Shown here in pieces: positions 23,131 through 34,470 of a stretch of 64,000 nucleotides of DNA. The stretch is taken from contig BDDD01000907.1 of the NCBI GenBank assembly GCA_001972305.1, positions 124,001 to 188,000 of the forward strand. Direction: 5' to 3'. The notes under the pieces were generated by a model that ran no database searches, was not told the DNA's origin, and worked only from the letters and a program-made list of their open reading frames with translations. The position numbers and the translations under genes were made by a program. The stretch is from Cephalotus follicularis (Eukaryota > Streptophyta > Magnoliopsida > Oxalidales > Cephalotaceae). Position 1 is the first letter of the stretch. Every line of letters starts with the position of its first letter.

Positions 23131-24345
23131 TGTTGACGAATTAGTCTCAATCCTTGTTTTGATGATAACATATTTGCATTTAACGAGTTTACTTGATGTG
23201 CAAGATATTAGAAAGCTTGACAAAAGGCAAAAATCTACTGCAAGGAGAAAGAGATCGATCCTCATTGAAGAAGACATCGACGTCTTAAAGCTATCGAAGT
23301 TACAGGCCAAAATTGGAGAAAGACATCGATCCTTTTGAAGAAAGACATCGACGTCCGTACAAAAGACATCGATCCCTATCAAGAAGACATCGACGTCTTT
23401 AGGTACCAAAGTTAGAGGTCAAATTTGTGTGAAGACATTGATCCCTACAAACAAAGACATCGACGTCCGTACAAAAGACATCGATCCCTATCAAGAAGAC
23501 ATCGACGTCTTGAGGTGCCAAAGTTACAGAACAAATTCAAGTGATGACATCGATCCTTATTTGTAAAGACATTGACGTTCATGCAAAGACATCAATCCTT
23601 TACCATAGACATCGACGTCTTTCTATACCAATCTGCAAAATTCAGAAAAGACGTCGACCCCTGAAGAAGAAGTCGATGTGATGTTCATATGTTCAAATAC
23701 CTGGAAACATTCCCAACAAAGACATCGACGCCTTTAAAAGATATCGACGTCTTTTCAAAAAGATTGACCCGGGAAACACGGAACTGCTAGTTAGCGCACT
23801 TACAACGGCTAGTAACAGTCAAAGACATCGACGCCTTTCCAAAGACATCGACGTCTTTCAGCCAGCAGAGACAAAAGCTAACTTGCATCAACACATTTTT
23901 AAATCAAAAGCTTCCAGGATTTATGCAACGGCTATAAGACTCTTCTGCCTATAAAAGGAAGATTCAAACCTCAGAGAAGAACAATAATTTACAACTGAAC
24001 TACAACAATTCAACAAGAATTACACAACATCAAGAGAGAAATCAAATTCAAGCATTCTAGTGTGAAAAAGCTCAAGTGCTCCATAGTGTTCTAAAAAGCT
24101 TCAAAACTCCATATCTTGAGTTCTTATATGAGATTCATATTGTGTTATGTATAAGCCATATCAAACCTATTTGAGAGGTTATCTTGTAAACACATTTCAC
24201 AATCACTTGTAAAAGAGGAGAATCCTCTAAGGTCTTGAGGTCAAGGTCTTGTGATTGAGGTCAATCACGAAATTGTAAGGTGTAACGAAATGCTACCATA
24301 ATCAATTCGAGATAGTGGAAACTCAAGGAGCTCCCTTGGGAAAAA
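23131..24345 (+). repeat. S 3' LTR
   Basis: It starts TGTTGACGAATTAGTCTC right after the polypurine tract. It contains the motif array (about 23250-23865), the TATA box at 23950-23957 and a tail with ACTCAAGGAGCTCCCTTGGG that aligns with LTR F. Similarity to F fades near 24345, so the right end is approximate. Confidence 0.85.
23250..23865. repeat. TCGA-palindrome array in S 3' LTR
   Basis: This is the partner copy of the array at 15101-15720, with the same site order and spacing. A few sites differ by CG to TG or CA changes (for example GACATTGACG near 23570 and ACATCAATCC near 23590). Confidence 0.9.
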
Positions 24346-24596
24346 TGAAAATATGCATTTCATTTCCATAGAAAATATATATATATATATCAAGGATACA
24401 TATTTGAACTTATATTTTATTTTATACATTTATAACTTTTGCAGGATAATGATACACCTGGAGCATAGAAGCAAAGATGAAATCCCGTACGTGGATATTT
24501 TTAGTTTTTGTTTTAGGAAGTTGTTATTATATTGACTACATTATATACATACGATAAATTAATTGTATCGTATTTTGATTTTTGATACTTTTATGT
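24346..24596. other. Unassigned AT-rich interval with a short AT microsatellite
   Basis: It lies between the S 3' LTR and the element A LTR and contains an (AT)n run near 24367-24380. A TTTTGCAG followed by GATAATGATACACC near 24437 looks like an intron acceptor, but no coding sequence follows. It could be the far side of the sequence that S invaded. Confidence 0.35.
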
Positions 24597-24759
24597 TGTA
24601 ACATCTGGGATTTTTCCTTAATGTATTATTGTATTTCTCATTGTAAATTAAATGATGAATTAATGAGAATTATGTGTCTTCAGCTTAATGTTGAATTTTG
24701 AATGGAAAATGTTAAGGAGTGGCATTGAATTAAGAAATGCAAAGGAAAAGGGCGCTTGA

Positions 24760-24965
24760 GCGTCAACTCCAAGAGATGACATTGACGCTAAGGAACAATG
24801 AGGCGCGCTTAAGGCTTCTTGCCCTAAGGCGTTGACGTCAAGTGATGTCGTCGATGTCCATTGATGGAGAGCAGAAAGGGGGTGTCCGTTCACGCGGTTC
24901 GGGGAGCCTGTTTGCACCAAGAAGAAGGTCAATGCATCAACGCTTAAGGTTGACATCGACGCCTA
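24760..24965. repeat. TCGA-palindrome array in the A LTR, first cluster
   Basis: Core starts are 24763 (TCAA), 24782 (TTGA), 24832 (TTGA), 24851, 24937 (TCAA) and 24956. Each pair is 19 bp apart. Sites read GCGTCAAC, CATTGACGC or GCATCAACGC, so most have the TTGA/TCAA form expected after loss of a CG. Confidence 0.65.
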
Positions 24966-25617
24966 AATCTTTCTGCATAAGAGGTTAAAACTCTAACAGA
25001 CGACACGTGAAGAGCATGTGTAAGACACTTTATCTCTTCCCCATGCTCTGCAGTGACATAAAGTGAGGAGGAAGTGATTGATGGGTATCATGTCAGTAGA
25101 GAGAAGAAGGAGAGAGCGAGACCCATGGACCCTTTCATGAGAGGGAAAGAGAGAGGGAGAGAAGCCTTCCATAAAATACACCTCTCATCTTCATCTTCTT
25201 CTACCTCCATCAAAAGAGAAAGAAAACAGTGAGAAAAGAGAGAAGTAACCACCATTGCTGAACATGGAAGCTTGGAAAGCTTGAACCTGGAAAGTGGAAG
25301 CTCGAACTTGGAACTGTTGCGTCGAACCTTGGAGCTCAAAAGCTACTAGTCAGTAAAGTTTAAAGTGGTGGACTTCGATTCCTAACTTGGAATCAGATGT
25401 AGGGATCGTATAACTGTATCTTTGATTTCAGTTATAATAAGAGTTGTTTGATGAAATGCATAAATGGTGGGTTGTGGTTTGTCTTGAATGATAACCTGTT
25501 ATGCATATGCTATTTTGGGTGAATGTGGATTAAGTACTGCATGTGTTGTTTTGCTTAGATCCATTGTCTTATGACATGGTTGTGGGATAGGGTGGAAGAG
25601 ACGCTGTTATGGTCTCA

Positions 25618-25995
25618 CAGACGTCGACACCTAGAGTACGCGTAGGGGCCTTGGTCTATTATATGAAGAGAAAAGGACGCACGACGCATTGGCGGCTGAG
25701 GGGGTTGCCATGCACGTCGACGCCAAGAGGTAACACGTTGATGCCTAAGTGTCTTCCAGACATGGTGCGCTATTAACGTCGAGGCCTAGAACTTGTATTG
25801 GCGCGCAGAGCATGTGTTGGCGCCAGTGTGGGTTGCCATGCACGTCGATGCCTAGAATGGACGTTGACGCTTGAGAGAGCCGTTTTACACGTTGACGCGT
25901 ATAAGGTATACGTTGACGCCGAAAGTGACTGATTGCGTTTTGGAGTACAGAATGCCGTACACATTGACAACTAGAGTTAGGTGTTGATGCCAAGG
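25618..25995. repeat. TCGA-palindrome array in the A LTR, second cluster
   Basis: Core starts are 25624, 25717, 25738, 25779, 25798, 25817, 25845, 25864, 25892, 25913, 25964 and 25984. From 25717 the spacings are 21, 41, 19, 19, 28, 19, 28, 21, 51 and 20 bp. Sites read ACGTCGACGCC, with many TTGA and TTGG variants. Confidence 0.75.
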
Positions 25996-26394
25996 GGGTC
26001 TTTTTGCATTTTGAGCATATGTTTGCTTGCATATTGCTATGGTTTATCGAGCTTACCTCGCCTTGTGCCGATTAGCGTTGATATATGTATGATTGATATA
26101 TCAAATGATTCCTAAAATGCTTTTATCATTTCGGAAAGAGTATGTAATGATTTTGCCATAAATTATTACTTGATATGAAATATTATATTTCAATGGATTG
26201 AAACGAGGTTTCAAAAGACTATTATACATTTTGAATAAATGTGATATTTCAAGCGTTATTACATATAAATACTTGAAAATGGATTTGAATTATTGATTAT
26301 GCATTCTGAATGAATGTGGTCTTTCAAGCGTTATTACATACAACTACTTGAAAACGGATTTATGGATTGTTCCCAGCACCATGAGACGGAATGC

Positions 26395-26545
26395 CTACCA
26401 GCTTTCCTAGCTCAGGGCTGGTTAGCTTGTTCAATTGTGGGATGTTGTTCCTAGCCTTGGGCGGTCAGGCTGCATGCCTTCCTAGCCTTGGCCGGTTAAC
26501 ATCATTGAGTGGTCAAGTTTTCCTAACTTTGTGCCGGAATGCCTC
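26395..26545. repeat. Degenerate short repeats in the A LTR
   Basis: Four diverged units of about 33-45 bp carry TTCCTAGCTCAGGGCTGG, TTCCTAGCCTTGGGCGG, TTCCTAGCCTTGGCCGG and TTCCTAACTTTGTGCCGG. They precede the CCACTTGGCATGATTG block shared by several Tekay-type LTRs in this window. Confidence 0.6.
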
Positions 26546-27612
26546 GATACACATGGATTGTGTGGTTGTGGCCACTTGGCATGATTGTTGCCTGTTGATA
26601 GATACATATATGCGTATATGTGTATATATTATGTGTTACATCATGAATGCATTCATTTCATGACATCTGTTATCGCTGTCCCTAAGATACTTTTATATTT
26701 TCTCTACTTAGCCAGTGGATTCGGCTAACCCTTTCAATTTCAGATTGATGCAGTGGACTTGACGTCGTTCAAGCATGGGGGGAAGCGAAACGAAGATGAA
26801 GTTGTATTTCTTTGAGAAATATAATATTTGATTACTGTATTGAGGAATTTATATACTGATGGATTATTGTATCGAATATTATTCACGCTCTATTTTGAGA
26901 GCAGTTAGCTACGATGATGTGTATTGTGGTAACATGTAGTATGAGATGCATGTTACTTGTTTAAATTCGGCTTATTATTAAATTCTTCTGCAAGATATAT
27001 TATATGCTTGGAAAGTTTTAAATTTTTCATTAATTTATATAAGTTGAATATATGTTCATTGCCACGACCTCAGGGTCTATACTGTTGTTTTGAGAACAGG
27101 GTGTGACAACAGTGGTATCATAGCATATATGATATTATATGCCTAGCTTGGATAAGTTTCTTGGAAATTAACTATTGTTTCCTAGAGATGACTAATCGCA
27201 TCTTCGTTACAGGAAACAAAATGGATGGCAGAAAGAGACGGGGAAGGGCTCCATCTGTTGATCAAGATGTTCGTCTGGAAGCAAATGTTGGGGGAGAGGG
27301 TGATGTTCCCCAAGGAGTGAATGAGGGGAGATATCAGTTGGATCGTATTGCTGACTACTTCCAGCAGCAGATAGCTGCCAATGCAGCTAACTTGGAGGAG
27401 ATGAGGCAGTTGTACCCCCAAGCACAACCTCAGCACGTGGTTCCAGGACGTGGTGCACGTGATGATGGTAATCAGTTTGGAAGGAATCTCGAGAGATTCA
27501 TGAGGCAGAACCCTCCAGCCTTCAGAAGTTAGCTTGACTCAACTATTGTGGAGATGTGGTTACAAGATCTAGAAAAGATCTTTGATGTTATAGATTGAAC
27601 TTGTAAAGCCTC

Positions 27613-27634
27613 GAATATATATATATATATATAC

Positions 27635-27680
<46 letters not shown>

Positions 27681-27775
27681 AGAAAAAGAGAAAAAGAAAA
27701 GAAAAAGAAAACAGGCTCATAAAGCACTCGTATGAAGGAGAAAAGAGAGATGTGAAGGGGGAGAGAACTAGAGAA

Positions 27776-27810
<35 letters not shown>
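27613..27810. repeat. AT and AG microsatellites at the start of the C LTR
   Basis: (TA)n lies near 27613-27633, (AG)n near 27640-27672 and a second (AG)n near 27780-27809, with an A/G-rich run between them. The AT and A/G-rich runs recur at the second LTR start (40530-40590), but the long AG runs do not. Confidence 0.9.
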
Positions 27811-27814
<4 letters not shown>

Positions 27815-28880
27815 GCCAGTGGAAGGGATAGATGCCGACGACCGGCGAAAGTGACGGCGAGCTTCCCTATTGCTTCTCCATGACCGGTACTCTTCTTCTC
27901 TTTCATTTTCTCTCTTTCCTTTTCCTTCTCCCCGAACGTTGCCATCACTGTCATTTGCTTCCCGTCGTCGATTCTATGATGGGTGGAGGGCCGGTCTTTG
28001 TCTAGAAGACCAGCTCTTCCCCTTTTGGTGGCTGTTGAAGCGTTGTTCGGCCAAAATTGGCCGGGAATGGTTGGCTGAGTCAACCCAGTGAGTTGACTCG
28101 ATGCCTGCTCTGGTCGCCCGTTCCTTGGCGAGTCTCGACAAGAGATGTGTAGAACAGGTCTTGTGCAGGTCTGTTTGTGAGGTGGCCGAAAGTATGGAAG
28201 TCCACCGAATCGACTCAGTGGGTCAAACTCACTGCTGCCTGTGACACGGCGTTCGGCTCCAAGTCTCAGCGAGTGTCTGACGGTTATGAATAGATCAACC
28301 AATTTGGAGGTTGTTTATGGCCTGGCCGGATTTACGATGTGTTGGTCGGAATCTGGTTGGAACACCGGTGATGACAATGTGTATTTGCTACCTTTATGTT
28401 GGTCGTAATGATAGGGCGATTGTTATTGCACTGATACAAGGAGAGAAAGGGAACTTTGTTGACACAAGATGGAGCTGTGCTCGTGACAAGGAGTGAAGCT
28501 TAGAGGAGGTGGCAGTTCGTCGATTCTGTTGCAAATCCTCGCAACTCGCAAGCTCAACCATTAACAGGTAGGTATACATATTCTCTAATGGTACTTGCTC
28601 AGATGACTATTGATTTGATCCCATTCATATACGCCGGTATGAGACGGTAGCATATGAATGGTTGATCCCTAGAGTACGGTTATACTATTTTACCTGCATT
28701 ATTGCGTTCATGCATTTTGAACAGATTTCATGGATTGATATGTTGTTCATTGATGATTGTGTGCTAGATGAATTGTTACCGTTATGTATGATTGATTGTA
28801 TTGTATGAGACTAAATGAGATAACCCATTCATGACCCTCATCTCTATCATGAAGTTCATGTATGTTAGACAACATCATAT

Positions 28881-29065
28881 AGTGTTTGCCCCACATCGTG
28901 GGATGACCGATATGGATAATGTTTACCCCACTTCGGGGGAGGACCGATATGGATAATGTTTACCCCACATGGTGGGAGGACCGATATGGATAGTGTTTGC
29001 CCCACATCGTGGGAGGACTGATATGCATAGTGCTTGCCCCACATCGTGGGAGGACCGATATGGAT
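28881..29065. repeat. Five tandem copies of a 37-bp unit in the C LTR
   Basis: Units begin at 28881, 28918, 28955, 28992 and 29029 with (A)RTGTTTRCCCCAC, and each ends GGACCGATATGGAT or close to it. The period is exactly 37 bp, with a few substitutions per unit. It lies about 220 bp before the site of element B. Confidence 0.92.
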
Positions 29066-29799
29066 TGTATGGTATGGATGTGGTATGCGTGGACCTACGG
29101 TATGCGCGGTGTGGTAAGTGTCATCTTGACCCTATTCATCTATGACACGGGGAGTGTGTAGTTAATGGAATGGACCTTACGGATCGTACTGTCATGGATC
29201 GTATGATTACAAATGGAATGGTCACGGAAAACCGTTATTGATTTCATGACTTAAGGAACTTTATATGGGTATAATGGACAAGTGACCTGTCACACCCCGT
29301 TTACAATAAACGCAGCATTAAAGCGGTAAAGGCAATTAACATATAATACAGCTCATGCAAAACCGTGAAATCCAAAACTTTTCCAAGCATAACAGTTGCG
29401 GAAGCATAAAAGAACATAAGCTGTCAACACGTAACGTGCGTCCCATACCACACGCTACACAAATACAGGTCATAAAAGTTAATCGGCCATAAAACGGAGC
29501 GTGATACATACGGTACAATATAAATCCCTTCAGGTACGAAACCATAAAGATGGCACATCCGAATCAATAATCCATATGGGTTTATTACAAGCGAGATAAT
29601 AAACAAGACAGGAATAATAACATGGTCTTCATCCATGCTGATCCAACAGTCCACTGCATCAATCTGTAAAGTAGGGGGTTAGCCTTTGTCCTCACTCGGC
29701 TAAGTCATAACGGTAATTCGGGATCAACATAATGCATGTCATGATATGAATGCATAAATGATGCAGTGCAGTGGAGACCCGGTTTATACATATATGAAA

Positions 29800-30240
29800 A
29801 TACGTAAATCAGTACAGTAAAATATCAGTGTTACATATATAAAATATGTGTATACAGTAACAGTACAGTAGTAACCCGGCCAGGGCTACGTCAACAATCA
29901 CAGTAATGTCCGTAAATGACCAGTAAACAGTACAGTACAGTATGTCCGCATAGGACCACAGCAGTCAGGATGTCCACATAGGACCACAATAACAGTTATA
30001 GCGTCGCCAACTCCTGGCCCCACGCTACACTCCCACGACGATCCCTACATCGGGCAACCGGGTCAGGCAACAGTACAGTGGGTCACCTAGCCATGCTCCA
30101 GGCCCCTAGGCCCGCCCTGCCGCTAGTCATCATTGGCAACCTCCGCCACGCAACTAGCATCTCAAACACAATCACAATCAATTCACAGAGCAAATAGTGC
30201 ATTTAAACAGTAACAGTACAGTAAACAGTAATGATCGATT
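29800..30240. repeat. CAGTA-rich low-complexity zone in the B LTR
   Basis: ACAGTA and AACAGTACAGTA strings recur irregularly and frame two similar AGGACCACA blocks. The partner LTR has the same zone at about 36310-36750, with small length differences in the CAGTA runs, which suggests slippage since insertion. Confidence 0.7.
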
Positions 30241-30595
30241 TGATCAATAACAGGTAGTTATTTTTCAAAATGTTTCCAAAATTGACAACATTTGAAAATA
30301 AGTATTTTGAGTAGGAAATATCAGTAACAGTTTCAGTAGTGTAAATCGTTTATCTGTTCAGTTGAAAATACGTTTATTTGATCAATACATATTTTCATAC
30401 TCAAAATATCTCATTCCGAGCTTATTTGTGCATTTCTAAAGTATCAACACTTTTGAAATCATAAACAATACTCAAACGGTACACAATCAGGCAGTAAACA
30501 GTACATATGAAATGCATACATATGCTCAAATACACCCAAATAGGAATTGGGATCGTTCCGTGTCATCCGATGAAGAAATCTCCAAACAGTAACAA

Positions 30596-30885
30596 AGACG
30601 TCGACGTCTTTCCCAAATACGTCGATGTCTTCGAGTCATGCGTCGAAATCCAAGCCTCAGTGTCAGCTTGTTCTTCCACAGAAGGAACCTTAAACGACAG
30701 CGTATCATGAAATGGCGTCGATGTCTAACTAAAAGGCGTCGATGCCTTTTCAACAGAAACCAGGTAAGCAGCCTGGGGTGTCGATGTCATCCCAAAGACG
30801 TCGATCCCTCTCAGTCAGTAACGAGGTAAAACATAAAAGACGACAATGTCATTCTAAAGAAGTCGATGTCTTTTCAGCAGGGGTC
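30596..30885. repeat. TCGA-palindrome array in the B 3' LTR, first cluster (GACGTCGACGTC version)
   Basis: Core starts are 30601, 30622, 30643, 30718, 30739, 30781, 30801, 30842 (degenerate) and 30863. Spacings are 21, 21, 75, 21, 42, 20, 41 and 21 bp. The first site is an 18-bp perfect palindrome, AAAGACGTCGACGTCTTT. The partner cluster is at about 37098-37385. Confidence 0.92.
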
Positions 30886-31618
30886 GTCTTCAACCTCACG
30901 ATTCATCGAACAGTGGCCATAACAATCCGCAATCATGCATAATAACGGGTTTTCATAGCAACAAACCAAAACACAGACACTCCAAACATATCTATCATGT
31001 CATGGCATCAATCCAGTATCAAAACCAGTACAAGAAACATGCATTTTTATACACCCCAAAACCATAAACCATGTATTAATGTCAAACCCAAAATTACACT
31101 ATGGCTTTCCCCTACCTCTGGCTTCAAGTTAGAAACCGAAAGTCCACCTCTTTTAGTATTCCACGAAGTCACAGCAGCCCCTCTAGGTTTGTCCCGTAGC
31201 TGCACCAGTAGCTTCAAGGTCCAAGCTCCAAGCTTCAACAATGGTGGAATACACACAGTCACTGTTTCACTCCCTCTCCCTCTCCTGGTGTTTGTAAAAC
31301 AAGAGAGACAACTGGGGAGGGTGTCCTTTATGCAGAAGGCTCTCCCCCGACATTCTCATTCTAGCATTTTACAGCCACATTCCAACTCCCTCTCACCTAC
31401 TCCCTTTCTGCATTTCTTTTACATTCTTTAACCATTCTTTACATTGTAGGTAGCAGGTGAGGATTCCCCCTTGCATGAATCATGTGAGGGCATGTTCTGG
31501 CAACACACTCACATGTACAACACGCCACAAAGCACTCAAAAAGGCGTTAGGTAAGCCCCTAAACAATTCTCTCTGCACGTTACTCTGTAGACGAAGAACG
31601 TGCTGGCCATTCATACAA

Positions 31619-31775
31619 AGGTGTCGACGTCTTTCCTCGGACGTCGATGTCTTTGTCCTTCGTAAAAAGGTGTCGATGCCTCCTTCCCGAGTCGACGTGC
31701 ATGCCCATGCATTCACGTGAGCCCTAGCTCACAAAGGAGTCGACGTCTTTCCAAAAGACGTCGATGTCTTTTGGC
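31619..31775. repeat. TCGA-palindrome array in the B 3' LTR, second cluster
   Basis: Core starts are 31624, 31644, 31673, 31692, 31740 and 31761. Spacings are 20, 29, 19, 48 and 21 bp. Sites read GTGTCGACGTC, GACGTCGATGTC or GAGTCGACGT. The partner cluster is at about 38123-38275. Confidence 0.9.
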
Positions 31776-31956
31776 CAAAACAGCGCCGTTTCAAGCTTTA
31801 ACATACACACTCCATTTATAAGTCCATAACTAGGGTTTGCAAGCATCTTTTGAGTCCAAAAGTTCAACATTCTCATTATTCCAAGTTTAAGATTACATCA
31901 TAAATCAAAATATTACATTCAGGAAAATACCGGGCGTTACATCCACCCCTCCTTCA

Positions 31957-34470
31957 AGAAATTTCGTCCTCGAAATTAACACAATACTAGAACAAGTGCG
32001 GGTAGCGCTCTCGGATGTCCTCCTCACGCTCCCAAGTTGCCTCATCGGGTTTGTGAAACTGCCATTGAACCTTGACCCTGGAAATGGTTCGGTTCCTCAA
32101 AGTCTGCGTCTTCCGATCGAGGATCCGCACAGGTAACTCCTCACAAGATAGATCATCTTGTACAGGAACAGTATCAAAATCCAGGATATGTGATAGGTCC
32201 GGGATATATTTCCTCAGCATAGATACGTGGAAGACGTCGTGCACGTTTGACAGTGCAGGAGGTCAGGCAAGCTGATAGGCTACCTCCCCGACTCTCTCCA
32301 AAATCTCAAAAGGACCAATGTAGCGAGGAGCTAATTTGCCCTTTCTTCCAAACCGTTGCACGCCCTTCCATGGTGGTACCTTCAAGAACACGTGATCACC
32401 CACGCTAAAGATCAGAGGTCTTCTCTTCACACTGTCAGTGTAGCTCTTTTGCCGACTCTGAGCAGCAAGCAGCTTCTTCTTGATCGTTCTGATCTTCTCT
32501 GAAGTTTCTTCCACCAGCTCTGTCCCGAGTAATGGTCGTTCCCCGACCTCATCCCAACATACAGGAGATCTGCATTTCCTCCCATACAGTGCCTCAAACG
32601 GTGCCATGCCGATACTGGAGTGATAGCTGTTGTTGTAAGAAAACTCTATCAGAGGGATATGATCCTCCCAGGTACCAGCAAAATCAATAACTCAAGCCCG
32701 TAACATATCCTCCATACGCTGCAGTCATAATCATTGAAGAACTCTACCCATCTTCGTTGCCTCATATTCAGTGTATCCTGGCAAAACAGATACCTCAAGC
32801 TTTTGTGATCGGTAAAGATCTCAAACTGCGCCCCATAAAGGTAGTGCCTCCACTTCTGAAGGGCGAAGATGATAGCTGCAAGCTCAAGGTCATGAGTTGG
32901 GTAATTTTCTTCGTACGGTTTAAGCTTCCGTGAGGCATATGCAATCACTCTGCCTCGCTGCATAAAAACACAGCCCAACCCCTTACCCGATGCATCGCTG
33001 TAGACTGCAAAGCCTTCATTACCCTCAGGTAATGCCAAGATAGGAACGGAAACCAACCGATCCTTCAGCTCACAAAAACTAGTCTCGCAGTCCTCATCCC
33101 AAACAAAAGGAGTCTTCTTCTGGGTCAGTAGGGTCAAGGGTTCGGCTATCCCTGGAAAATTCTGGATAAACCTTCTGTAATATCCCGCCAAGCCAAGAAA
33201 ACTGCGCACCTCCGTCACATTCTTTGGTTGCGGCAAGTCTCTAACTACCTTAGTCTTTGACGGATCCACCGTCAAGCCTTCTCCAGATACTATGTGACCG
33301 AGAAAAATCACATGGCCAAGCCAAAAGTCACATTTGCCGAACTTGGCGTACAGTCGGTGTTCTCGGAGGATCTGCAACACCATCCTCAGGTGTCGAGCGT
33401 GCTCCTCCTCACTCTTCGAGTATACCAGTATATCATCAATGAATACTATGAGGAACTGGTCCAGGTACGGTCGGAACACATCATTCATTAATGACATAAA
33501 AGTTGCCGGTGCATTGGTAATACCAAAAGGCATCACTAAGAACTCGTAGTGACCCTACCATGTCCGGAAGGCTGTCTTCTCAATGTCCCCTTCCTTTACT
33601 CGCAACTGGTGGTAGCCCGTTCTCAAATCAAGCTTAGAAAACACCTTCGATCCTTGCAATTGATGAAATAAATCATCAATGTGAGGTAAAGGATATTTGT
33701 TCTTGATAGTTGCTTTGTTCAACATCCTGTAGTCGATGCATAGCCTCATCGACCCATCCTTCTTCTTGACGAACAATGCCGGTGCACCCCATGGAGAAAC
33801 ACTGGGTCTTACAAAACCCTTATCAATCAGGTCTTGTAACTGTAGTTTCAGCTCTCGCAACTCAGCCGGAGCCATCCGATAGGGTGATTTAGAGATAGGA
33901 GCCGTTCCAGGAACAAGATCAACAACGAACTCCATACTCCTCCTAGGTGGTAAGGATCCCAAGTCATTAGGAAACACATCCGGAAATTCGCACAGAACTG
34001 GAATTTCCTCCAGGCTCAAGCCTTTCTCCTTCCTTTGATCAATAACATAAGCCAAATATCCTTCGCATCCCTTCTCCAAGTATCTCGATACTCGGATAAA
34101 AGATATGATCGGTGTTGAAAACCCCTTGTCCCCCTTGAACTGAAAAGTCGTTCCATCGGGCAGACAGAAGTCCACAGTCTTGTGGTAACAGTCCATACGA
34201 GCACGGTTTGCCGATAGCCAATCCATCCCCAATATCACATCGAAGTCACGGATAGGCAGTACAATCAGGTCTGCAAATAAAGAAATGCCTGCTATAGACA
34301 TCTCACAACTCCTATATACCGAGTCAGTATACATAGAAGTCCCAGTCGGTGTACGCACATCAAGTGTATAAGACAAACAGTCAGGGGTGACATTTAAACA
34401 AGATGCAAAACGTGGAGATAGAAATGAATGCGATGCACCTGAATCCATTAGTACTCTAGTAGAATAACCA
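31957..34470 (-). mobile_element. B pol region (fossil)
   Basis: Read on the minus strand. Protease: [13 protein letters not shown] near 34455. Reverse transcriptase: [20 protein letters not shown] near 33745, the [13 protein letters not shown] box near 33530 and [10 protein letters not shown] near 33440. RNase [14 protein letters not shown] near 33005 and [11 protein letters not shown] near 32820. Only part of the integrase is recognisable, ahead of [20 protein letters not shown] near 32605. The C-terminus VQWQFHKPDEATWEREEDI and RERYPHLF near 32050-31990 is chromodomain-like. Broken in several places. Confidence 0.9.

Larger units (their letters stand above)
14983..24345 (+). mobile_element. 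Element S: Ty1/copia, SIRE/Maximus type (fossil)
   Basis: Parts in order are a 5' LTR-related block, gag, pol in the copia order protease, integrase, reverse transcriptase, RNase H, an accessory frame, a zone of repeated polypurine tracts, and the 3' LTR. The LTRs start TGTTGATGAATTAGTCTC and TGTTGACGAATTAGTCTC. The large size, two zinc knuckles in gag and an extra frame after pol all fit SIRE/Maximus. The element looks broken, with roughly five or six breaks in coding sequence and ends that are not fully paired. The shared LTR parts differ by about 3 percent by eye. No convincing target duplication was found, because the right end (about 24345) is uncertain. Confidence 0.9.
24597..27601 (+). 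mobile_element. Element A: Tekay-type 5' LTR, primer site and gag start, interrupted by element C (fossil)
   Basis: The LTR 24597-27108 (2512 bp) starts TGTAACATCTGGG and ends CAGGGTGTGACA. An initiator tRNA-Met-like site, GTGGTATCATAGC, follows at 27112. Gag begins at 27221 with MDGRKRRGRAPSVDQDV and runs through RIADYFQQQIAANAANLEEM and NLERFMRQNPPAF, which closely parallels the gag of elements B, D and E, to the capsid box MWLQDLEKIFDVID. Element C begins right after it at 27602. The right part of A was not found in the window. The LTR's closest relative here is the solo LTR 2099-13307. Confidence 0.85.
29288..31941 (-). repeat. B 3' LTR (left)
   Basis: Plus-strand ends are TGTCACACCCCG and GGGCGTTACA. 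The polypurine tract GAAGGAGGGGTGGA (minus strand) adjoins it at about 31942-31955. It contains a CAGTA-rich low-complexity zone (29800-30240) and two palindrome clusters. Confidence 0.92.

Noticed and set aside
24353-24535. Short frame next to a TTTTGCAG acceptor-like site as a host exon
   Set aside because: It is AT-rich, spans a microsatellite, has no similarity I can name, and has no partner exon.
27639-27810. AG runs as GAGA-factor sites
   Set aside because: Simple microsatellites explain them. The second LTR start of C lacks the long AG runs, so conservation is not supported.
27529-28302. 257-codon minus-strand frame with long Ser/Leu runs
   Set aside because: The Ser/Leu runs come from the (AG)n microsatellites of the C LTR read backwards. 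There is no start context or domain.
30507-30942. Arg-rich and DVDVF-rich open frames (and the same at 37011-37446)
   Set aside because: They are translations of the TCGA array in different frames of the B LTRs, not proteins.
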